DNA from: Bacteroidota bacterium
GTDB lineage: Bacteria; Bacteroidota; Bacteroidia; Chitinophagales; Chitinophagaceae
DNA: 5,541 bases
Assembly: GCA_023386855.1 (NCBI GenBank)
Contig: JAEWIW010000340.1
Span: 1 to 5,541 of the forward strand
Direction: 5' to 3'
Of this stretch, positions 1 to 5,541 are shown one piece after another. The notes beneath the pieces were generated by a model, which was not told the origin of the DNA, did not search any database, and saw nothing but the letters and a program-made list of their open reading frames with translations. Every line of letters starts with the position of its first letter. Positions within the stretch are counted from its first letter, which is position 1. A program made the position numbers and the translations under genes.

Positions 1-2490
1 CTTGTTTGGATTATTGAACCTTGTAATGGTAGACCTGCTATCCCATACAGATCCTGAGAAGCTGTAGGAGAAGGGCTTTCCGCCAAGAGTGGAATTTTCT
101 TTCCATGAAAGGGATAACTCCCATCCCTTAGTTGAAAGGTCAGCATAATTGCCTGAAGGCACTGCTGCACCAAATACTGCCGGCAAAGGCTGGCCTGCAG
201 TGAACATATCAGTGGTATTGCGGTCGTACCAGTCAAAGGTTAAACCCAGCCTCCTGTTTAATAAGCTAAGATCAACACCAAGGTCAAAAGTGGTGGATCG
301 TTCCCAGGTCAATCCATCAGGAATAACACCAGGCAATTGTGTATAGTTTCTTTGAACGCCCCCCAGGATAACACTGGTTTTACTTACGCCCATCTGTTCA
401 AGGAACCTGTAGGGAGAAATATTACCATTACCCAATGATCCATAAGAACCGCGAATCTTGAATTCATCGAGCCATGACCTTGAAGCTTCCATGAAATTTT
501 CTTCACTAATCCTCCATCCTGCAGAAACAGAAGGAAAGAATCCATAGCGCTGGTTAGAAGGGAATTTGGATGAACCATCATAGCGGCCGTTGAATTCAAC
601 AAGGTAGCGGTCTTTGAATGCATAGTTCAACCTATAAAACAGGCCAAGGTAAGCCCATTCTGTTCCTCCCCCATTGATGGAATAATTCAATCCATCCATC
701 AGGTTGAAATCCGGCATGTTGGGTAACAGTATCCCATCCCTGCTGGCATTAAAGTTTCTCGTAGAAAAGGATTCTACATTATATCCAACCAGTGCCTTGA
801 TATCATGTTCACCAATTTTCTTTGATGCATCCGCAGTGAAATTTGCCGTGATGTATTTATCGCGGGAATGGTATTCACGCAACAGGCTTTTTCCAAACCT
901 TGCATAGGTTTCAGGTGCAATACTATAATCGATATAATTGTTGGTCCGGGTTTCCTCTTCGAATGTTCTTGCATAAGTAAAATCCGCTTTAAGGGTAAGC
1001 AGGTTTTTGATCGGCTTTGCAATGAAGCCGGCAGTATTCCTGAGGTAAAAATTACTTTGCTTCGACTGGTTATTACCTTCAATATAGGAAGCAACACCGG
1101 TGTATGCAGCAGTATGGGTATAGGAATGATCAGGATTATAGATCACCGCCATGGGATAAGCCTGGTGTTCAAACTGTCGCCAGATATTTCCATCTCCATC
1201 TGCAAACATCGGGTACCTGTAAGTAAATGTGCTCATGTCAAGGTTATTCTGGAATGTTAGCCATGGAGTGATCTTGACATCACCTTTCGCACGGATATTA
1301 TATTTATTGTACTTATCCGAGTTATAATTGAATATACCATCCTGGAAATAATACCTTCCCGATACATAGTAATTCACTTTATCGGAACCACCGGAGATAC
1401 TGATCGACTGCTCAGTGGAAGGTATATTCTTTTTATTGATCACATCGTACCAGTTGGTATTTCCGAAATACTCATACCTGCCTTTCTGGTCATTATATAC
1501 CACTTCAGGAAGTGATGGATCCTGGTCGTGCTGCTTTAACGCATCAAGGTATTCGAGTGAAAAAGGATAGATATTGTTGACAGAAATAGGGTGTGAATTA
1601 TAATCATACCATGCATTGAATGCTTCATCAAAATTCTTTGCCCACTGGTACCCGTTCGTTACCAGCCTGGGCGTTACAGTACGCTGGTTAATCGAGTAGC
1701 TGCTGCTGAAATCAACCTTGATCTTTCCTTTCTTCGCCGACTTTGTTGTGATCAGTACCACTCCAAATGCAGCTCTTGATCCATAAATAGCTGCAGAGGA
1801 AGCATCTTTTAAAATGGAAACAGATTCAACATCATTTGGATTTACCAGGTTTGGATCACCTTCCACCCCATCAATCAATACCAATGCGCTTCCACCGGCA
1901 CCGATGGAAGTGGTTCCACGGATATTATAGGAAGCGCCTCTTGTTGGGCTGCCATCCACCATTTTAAGGTTCAGGTTGGGCAAGGCGCCCTGTAACATCC
2001 TGGTGAGATTGGGCGCTGGCCTGCTTTGCAGCGCTTCTGAATTTACCTGTGCAACGGCACCTGTAAGGTTCAGTTTCTTCTGTGTTCCATAACCTACCAC
2101 TACCACTTCACTAAGCCCTGCATCATCAGGTACCATAGTAATATTTATGGTTGTTGTTTCTCCCTGGCGGATATGAATAGATTCTGCTTTGTTTTTATAC
2201 GACACATAACTGACCAATAACCCGTAAGTGCCTGGCTCAAGCGTAAGTTGAAATTCACCATTTGAATTTGTCGTTGCCGATACGCTCAATGATTCAATGG
2301 TAATAGTGGCACCTGAAAGCGGCTTTCCATTTTCATCGGAAACCATGCCCGATAACCTTCCCGGTAGAGCATTTGCATAAGGCAATCCTTTTTCCGCATA
2401 TACATTGCGGGGTATCACAGAGAGAAAAGAAAATAATAATAACAGGAACAATATCCTGCTGTAAGTTCTGGTAAGTACACCTTGCTTCAT
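1..2490 (-). CDS. SusC/RagA family TonB-linked outer membrane transporter (partial, C-terminus beyond window)
   Basis: This is the outer-membrane channel of a SusCD pair. In this family the barrel, capped by a SusD lipoprotein, imports oligomers such as glycans or peptides using TonB energy. I translated one uninterrupted frame of 830 codons from the ATG at 2488-2490 to the window edge. A signal peptide covers residues 1-32, with a hydrophobic core at about 13-26 and a likely cut after VYA. A carboxypeptidase-regulatory-like domain follows at about 44-120 (LSGMVSDENGKPLSGATI). The family hallmark VVVVGYGTQKK is at 129-139. The plug domain spans about 145-250 and includes LVLIDGVE (203-210) and SVSILKDASSAAIYGSRAA (224-242). 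From about 260 onward are barrel strands, for example YLVEFNGRYDGSSKFPSNQR (629-648) and FKIRGSYGSLGNGN (677-690). Family members are usually about 1000-1100 residues, so roughly the last 150-250 are missing here. No STN domain lies between signal peptide and regulatory-like domain, so anti-sigma signalling of the FecA type is unlikely. The substrate cannot be told from sequence. The SusD partner is expected to the left. Confidence 0.97.
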   Translation of the reverse strand, partial: MKQGVLTRTYSRILFLLLLFSFLSVIPRNVYAEKGLPYANALPGRLSGMVSDENGKPLSGATITIESLSVSATTNSNGEFQLTLEPGTYGLLVSYVSYKNKAESIHIRQGETTTINITMVPDDAGLSEVVVVGYGTQKKLNLTGAVAQVNSEALQSRPAPNLTRMLQGALPNLNLKMVDGSPTRGASYNIRGTTSIGAGGSALVLIDGVEGDPNLVNPNDVESVSILKDASSAAIYGSRAAFGVVLITTKSAKKGKIKVDFSSSYSINQRTVTPRLVTNGYQWAKNFDEAFNAWYDYNSHPISVNNIYPFSLEYLDALKQHDQDPSLPEVVYNDQKGRYEYFGNTNWYDVINKKNIPSTEQSISISGGSDKVNYYVSGRYYFQDGIFNYNSDKYNKYNIRAKGDVKITPWLTFQNNLDMSTFTYRYPMFADGDGNIWRQFEHQAYPMAVIYNPDHSYTHTAAYTGVASYIEGNNQSKQSNFYLRNTAGFIAKPIKNLLTLKADFTYARTFEEETRTNNYIDYSIAPETYARFGKSLLREYHSRDKYITANFTADASKKIGEHDIKALVGYNVESFSTRNFNASRDGILLPNMPDFNLMDGLNYSINGGGTEWAYLGLFYRLNYAFKDRYLVEFNGRYDGSSKFPSNQRYGFFPSVSAGWRISEENFMEASRSWLDEFKIRGSYGSLGNGNISPYRFLEQMGVSKTSVILGGVQRNYTQLPGVIPDGLTWERSTTFDLGVDLSLLNRRLGLTFDWYDRNTTDMFTAGQPLPAVFGAAVPSGNYADLSTKGWELSLSWKENSTLGGKPFSYSFSGSVWDSRSTITRFNNPNK

Positions 2491-2519
2491 AATTTTTAAT
2501 TATTCAGTTGAAGAACGAT

Positions 2520-2529
2520 TGCTTAAGCA
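2520..2529. repeat. 10-bp perfect palindrome in the leader of the SusC-type gene
   Basis: The sequence TGCTTAAGCA equals its own reverse complement. It lies about 30 bp upstream of the minus-strand SusC start, within its probable 5' leader. The hexamer ATTGCT overlapping its left side recurs at 2540-2545. It could be a binding site for a dimeric regulator, but a palindrome of this length can arise by chance in AT-rich intergenic DNA, and no matching regulator is visible in the window. Confidence 0.25.
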
Positions 2530-2581
2530 GGCGCAAGCTATTGCTGTTGTATTACCAAATCATTAGGCCTGGAACACCACA

Positions 2582-2609
2582 TTGTTAAGAGTCCGGGATA
2601 TTAAGTTTA
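2582..2609 (+). promoter_or_regulatory. Candidate Bacteroidota-type promoter for the propeller-phosphoesterase gene
   Basis: The Bacteroidota housekeeping promoter has a TTG-type element near -33 and TAnnTTTG near -7. TAAGTTTA at 2602-2609 matches the -7 element at 7 of 8 constrained or free positions. A TTG lies at 2582-2584, with a 17-nt gap, at the short end of spacings reported for the phylum. Transcription would then begin near 2616, giving a leader of about 50 nt. No strong Shine-Dalgarno precedes the ATG at 2665; AGAAG at 2651-2655 is the nearest purine-rich stretch. I saw no comparably good match for the divergent SusC-type gene. This is a pattern match only. Confidence 0.3.
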
Positions 2610-2615
2610 TATTAA
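2598..2615. repeat. Direct repeat ATATTAA with 11-bp period over the candidate promoter
   Basis: ATATTAA occurs at 2598-2604 and again at 2609-2615. The start-to-start distance is 11 bp, about one helical turn, so both copies would face the same side of the DNA. The pair overlaps the candidate -7 element of the plus-strand gene, a position where a bound protein could control transcription. The copies are short and AT-rich, so chance is a serious alternative. Confidence 0.25.
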
Positions 2616-2664
2616 TAGCGGCAAGAGATATTCATCCTATTTAAAAGATCAGAAGATTTGCATC

Positions 2665-5127
2665 ATGAAAGTTCCATCGAAAATATTATGTATAGCCCTT
2701 TCGTTTGTATTGCTTCTTCATCATGCGCGGGGCCAGTCAAAAGATTCATTAGAGCAAAACAGGATCAGGCTTCCCAATGGCTGGCACCTGACTCCGGTTG
2801 GAAGAAATATACCACTGGGCGATCTTCCGCTCAACCTTGTAGTGAGCCATAATAAAAAAATGCTTGCTGTAACGAACAATGGTCAAAGCACACAAACCAT
2901 CGATCTTATTGACCGGGCATCAGGTAAAAGGCTCGATAGTATCATCATTGCCAAATCATGGTATGGACTGGCGTTAAGCAGGAATGACAAATACCTGTAT
3001 GCATCGGCAGGGCATGATAACCAGGTGAACAGGTACTTGATATCGAACAATAGATTAAAGCTTAAAGATTCTTTTGTTTTAGGAAAGCGATGGCCGAACC
3101 GGGTTGGAACTGCAGGACTTGAACTGGATGAATCGGTTCATCATAAATTGTTCGTGGTTACCAAAGAAGATAACAGCCTCTATGTTTTTGACCTGAAATC
3201 AAAAAAGCTCTTGCATAAACTGGCGCTTGGTTTTGAAGCTTATACCTGTAAATTATCAAAGGATAAAAAGAACCTGTACATCAGTTCATGGGGTGGAAAC
3301 AAATTACAGGTATATAATATTGTTCAAAATAAGATCATTAAAGAAATACAAGTTGGAAGCCATCCCAACGAGATCTGTATCAGCAGGAATGGCATATTAC
3401 TTTTTGTTGCCAATGCAAATGATAATTCCGTTTCAGTGATTGATACAAAAACAAATGAAGTTATTGAAACACTGAATGCAGCATTATTTCCCGGGGCACC
3501 CAGTGGTTCCACCAGCAATGGTCTTGCATTAAGTGAGGATGACAAAACGCTTTATATCGCGAATGCCGACAACAATTGCCTTGCGGTCTTTGATGTCAGC
3601 AGTACTCCCAAAAGCAAATCCCTTGGGTTCATTCCAGTGGGATGGTATCCTACGAATGTAAAAGTTGTAGCAAACAATATTTATGTTACCAATGGCAAAG
3701 GACTTTCTTCCTATGCCAATCCATTTGGCCCTAATCCTTCACAGAAAGAACAGGTGGTATTGCGCCATGAAGGGGATAGTACAAGACCAGCCAAAGTGCA
3801 ATATATAGCCGGACTTTTTCATGGAACGTTAAGCATTATACCACAACCTTCAACTGAACAATTGAGCATTTATTCTGAGGCCGTTTATAAGAACACTCCC
3901 TATTCAAAAGATATAGAGCTGCTGACCGAAGGAGAAGAAGGAAACCCTGTGCCTTTAAAAGTAGGAGATCCTTCTCCTATAAAACATGTATTCTACGTAA
4001 TCAAGGAAAACAGGACCTATGACCAGGTATTGGGTGATGTTGAAGGAGGCAATGGTGATACCAGCCTGGTATTATTCGGTGAAAGGATAACACCCAACCA
4101 GCATAAGCTGGTGAAAGATTTTGTTTTATTGGATAATTTTTATGTGGATGCGGAAGTCAGCGCTGATGGCCATAACTGGACGATGGGTGCATACGCGAAT
4201 GATTACCTTGAAAAGACATGGCCTTCCAGTTACGGAGGTCGTGGAGGTACTTATGGTGGAGAAGGTGAACGCGCCATTGCCAACAACAGGGATGGTTTTA
4301 TCTGGGATCATTGCGCAAGAAATAATGTAAGCTTTCGCACTTATGGGGAATTCGTTTCAAAGGGAAAAGCAACCATTAAAGTACTGGAAGGACATGTTGC
4401 ACCATATACGGCATATGACCTGAAAGTACAGGACACCACCAGGTTTTACCAGTGGAGAAAAGATTTTGATTCCCTGGTAAACATCCAGCAACTTCCACAA
4501 TTAACTACACTAAGGTTTGGAAATGACCATACGGAAGGAATGCGTGCGGGAAGGCCTACACCATTTGCACATGCGGCCGACAATGACCTGGCGGTTGGAA
4601 TGTTTATCGACCATATCAGCAAGAGCCCGGTATGGAAGGAATCGGTGATCTTTATCATTGAGGATGATGCACAAAATGGTCCGGATCATGTTGACGCACA
4701 TCGAAGCACTGCATATGTTATCGGACCATATGTAAAAAGAAATTATGTTGACCATACCATGTATTCGACTTCGGGGATGCTAAGAACCATCGAACTAATC
4801 CTTGGAATGCCTCCCATGACCCAATATGATGCCGCTGCAACGCCTATGTGGAGATGCTTCACTCCTATTCCTGATTTCAGTACTTATGATCACCTTCCCG
4901 CAAATGTGAACCTGACTGACAGGAACCCTTCCAATAATAACCTTGCGATATGGTCGGAAAAATTCGACTGGTCGAAAGAAGATGCAGTACCTGACCTGGT
5001 GTTCAACGAAATTCTCTGGCAGGGTATTAAAGGCAAACCAGCCCCAAGGCCCGTGAGGGCTGCTTTCCTGAAAAGAAATCATAAGGAAGACCGCAATCCC
5101 GGGATGAATGAGGAGGATGATGATTAA
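2665..5127 (+). CDS. Exported beta-propeller (YncE-like) / phosphoesterase fusion protein
   Basis: This complete 820-residue protein matches the two-domain architecture often labelled bifunctional YncE family protein/alkaline phosphatase family protein. Residues 1-23 form a Sec signal peptide (hydrophobic 7-18, likely cut ARG|QS), so it should act in the periplasm or outside the cell. Residues about 35-400 are beta-propeller blades with YVTN-like repeats: LAVTNNG (67-73), LYISSWGGNKLQVYN (204-218), LFVANANDNSVSVID (246-260), LYIANADNNCLAVFD (296-310). Residues about 438-735 are the phosphoesterase domain. It begins HVFYVIKENRTYDQVLGD (441-458), where E448 and N449 are probable metal ligands. 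It continues through SADGHNW (499-505), FGNDHTEG (618-625), HAADNDLAVG (636-645), and EDDAQNGPDHVDAHR (666-680), rich in probable metal-binding Asp, Glu and His. All hallmark motifs look intact, so hydrolysis of a phosphate mono- or diester is likely; the substrate is unknown. The tail ends NEEDDD. The ATG at 2665 is chosen because it gives the signal peptide directly. The gene seems monocistronic, divergent from the SusC-type gene and convergent with the SusD-type gene. Confidence 0.95.
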   Translation: MKVPSKILCIALSFVLLLHHARGQSKDSLEQNRIRLPNGWHLTPVGRNIPLGDLPLNLVVSHNKKMLAVTNNGQSTQTIDLIDRASGKRLDSIIIAKSWYGLALSRNDKYLYASAGHDNQVNRYLISNNRLKLKDSFVLGKRWPNRVGTAGLELDESVHHKLFVVTKEDNSLYVFDLKSKKLLHKLALGFEAYTCKLSKDKKNLYISSWGGNKLQVYNIVQNKIIKEIQVGSHPNEICISRNGILLFVANANDNSVSVIDTKTNEVIETLNAALFPGAPSGSTSNGLALSEDDKTLYIANADNNCLAVFDVSSTPKSKSLGFIPVGWYPTNVKVVANNIYVTNGKGLSSYANPFGPNPSQKEQVVLRHEGDSTRPAKVQYIAGLFHGTLSIIPQPSTEQLSIYSEAVYKNTPYSKDIELLTEGEEGNPVPLKVGDPSPIKHVFYVIKENRTYDQVLGDVEGGNGDTSLVLFGERITPNQHKLVKDFVLLDNFYVDAEVSADGHNWTMGAYANDYLEKTWPSSYGGRGGTYGGEGERAIANNRDGFIWDHCARNNVSFRTYGEFVSKGKATIKVLEGHVAPYTAYDLKVQDTTRFYQWRKDFDSLVNIQQLPQLTTLRFGNDHTEGMRAGRPTPFAHAADNDLAVGMFIDHISKSPVWKESVIFIIEDDAQNGPDHVDAHRSTAYVIGPYVKRNYVDHTMYSTSGMLRTIELILGMPPMTQYDAAATPMWRCFTPIPDFSTYDHLPANVNLTDRNPSNNNLAIWSEKFDWSKEDAVPDLVFNEILWQGIKGKPAPRPVRAAFLKRNHKEDRNPGMNEEDDD

Positions 5128-5156
5128 AAAAAACAAAGGCTCCGCACTGCGGAGCC
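5126..5156 (-). terminator. Intrinsic terminator of the SusD-like gene, in the convergent gap
   Basis: GGCTCCGC (5138-5145) pairs perfectly with GCGGAGCC (5149-5156) around a 3-nt loop, an 8-bp GC-rich stem. Read on the minus strand it is followed by TTTGTTTTTTTT (complement of 5126-5137), a classic U-tract, and it starts about 27 nt after the SusD-like stop codon. On the plus strand the hairpin is followed only by CTTATCAATTT, so it would stop transcripts of the phosphoesterase gene less efficiently, though the stem could still act in both directions. The T-tract overlaps the last two bases of the phosphoesterase TAA stop. Confidence 0.85.
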
Positions 5157-5183
5157 CTTATCAATTTAAACAACACTGAAAAA

Positions 5184-5541
5184 TTATTTTACATCCCAGA
5201 AGATCTTGGTGGTATAAGTGTCTTTTGCTTTTACCGCTTCGAAATTCTTTGCGTTGAGCGATCTTTCTGCAGTAGGATACATGATCCTGGTTGCAATATT
5301 CGGGGCAATCGTTGAAGCATTATCAACTGTCCATGTCAATGTTGGCATTTTGGTTCTTCTCAATTCTGCCCATGCCTGGTTAGCCTGGCTGATGTTGAAG
5401 GCGATCCACTTTTGAGTAGCGATCTTATTGAGGTTATCAGTACCATAAGCAATCAGCGGATCATTCAGGTAGCTGGTAATCTCACTTTCGGTTGGTAATG
5501 TTTCTTTACCTGCGATCGGGCTCTTGCTGTTGATATAATAC
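5184..5541 (-). CDS. SusD/RagB-like nutrient-binding outer membrane lipoprotein, SusD_2 type (C-terminal fragment)
   Basis: Only the last 118 residues are inside the window; the start and the lipoprotein signal lie to the right. SusD-like proteins are surface lipoproteins that bind the nutrient and form the lid of the SusC barrel. The visible segment carries the family's C-terminal pattern: LNKIATQKWIAFNISQANQA (37-56 of the fragment), then WAELRRTKMPTL (57-68), where the helix-to-WxxxRRTxxP sequence is typical. It continues with RIMYPTAERSLNAKNF (85-100), corresponding to the usual R-x-x-YP-x-x-E-x-x-x-N block. It ends with TKIFWDVK and a TAA stop at 5184-5186; a terminal (W/F)WD is common in SusD_2-type members. 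It should be the downstream gene of a susCD pair whose SusC lies to the right, not the partner of the SusC-type gene at 1-2490, because both read leftward and susC normally precedes susD. An intrinsic terminator follows directly, so it is probably the last gene of its operon. Confidence 0.92.
   Translation of the reverse strand, partial: YYINSKSPIAGKETLPTESEITSYLNDPLIAYGTDNLNKIATQKWIAFNISQANQAWAELRRTKMPTLTWTVDNASTIAPNIATRIMYPTAERSLNAKNFEAVKAKDTYTTKIFWDVK

Noticed and set aside
384..1260. Open frames of about 80-130 codons on both strands inside the SusC-type gene.
   Set aside because: They are shadows of the continuous 830-codon frame, which carries clear family motifs throughout; their products show no recognisable domain or signal.
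2653..2660. AAGATTTG, a 7-of-8 match to the Bacteroidota -7 promoter element.
   Set aside because: It is only 4 bp upstream of the ATG at 2665, so transcription would begin at or inside the start codon. The match at 2602-2609 is better placed.
2680..2695. A Cys at residue 9 of the phosphoesterase, which might suggest a lipoprotein lipobox.
   Set aside because: The Cys comes at the beginning of the hydrophobic core rather than at its end, and the segment continues hydrophobic to residue 18. A normal signal peptidase I site (ARG|QS) fits better.
4228..4275. A glycine-rich stretch in the phosphoesterase (residues about 524-534) that looked like a low-complexity insertion.
   Set aside because: Members of this family usually have a Gly- and aromatic-rich loop just before the G-(F/Y)-I-W-D motif, which is present here at 544-548, so it is probably normal.
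5111..5179. A Shine-Dalgarno-like AGGAGG at 5111-5116 directly before ATGATG, opening a short frame that runs past the phosphoesterase stop to a TGA in the intergenic gap.
   Set aside because: There is no spacing between the purine run and the ATG. The run simply encodes the Glu-Glu-Asp-Asp-Asp tail of the phosphoesterase, and the short frame reads through the terminator hairpin.
5218..5415. A 65-codon plus-strand frame with hydrophobic stretches near the right edge.
   Set aside because: It is antisense to the SusD-like C-terminal segment, whose conserved motifs explain the sequence; it has no ribosome binding site or promoter.

Overview
The window looks like a Bacteroidota chromosome, plausibly the Chitinophagaceae or a close family. 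The evidence is two SusC/SusD-type outer-membrane nutrient-uptake genes, moderate-to-low GC, very long intact reading frames, and starts with little or no Shine-Dalgarno sequence. The family-level placement is inference from gene style only.

Layout. Positions 1-2490 (minus strand) hold the N-terminal 830 residues of a SusC/RagA-type TonB-dependent transporter. Its frame is open from the ATG to the left window edge, and its C-terminal barrel strands lie outside. Positions 2491-2664 are a 174-bp divergent intergenic region with a tentative Bacteroidota-type promoter for the plus-strand gene, a short direct repeat and a small palindrome. Positions 2665-5127 (plus strand) hold a complete 820-residue exported protein, with an N-terminal YncE/lactonase-like beta-propeller fused to a C-terminal phosphoesterase (alkaline-phosphatase superfamily) domain. 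Positions 5128-5183 are a 56-bp convergent gap with a strong hairpin terminator whose T-tract serves the minus strand. Positions 5184-5541 (minus strand) hold the C-terminal 118 residues of a SusD-like lipoprotein of the SusD_2 type.

How the parts relate. In sus-type operons susC precedes susD. The SusC here reads leftward, so its own SusD partner should lie left of the window. The SusD-like fragment at the right edge should be the partner of a different SusC further right. The phosphoesterase therefore appears to be a monocistronic gene placed between two separate SusCD loci and facing against both. A link to uptake of phosphorylated substrates is possible, but nothing in the sequence proves it.

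There is no tRNA, rRNA, CRISPR array or mobile element that I can support, and no stretch over 300 bp without a gene. I did not find a clearly new biological system. The points most worth a second look are the opposed exported phosphoesterase between two uptake loci, the terminator that overlaps the neighbouring stop codon, and the repeats in the divergent promoter region.
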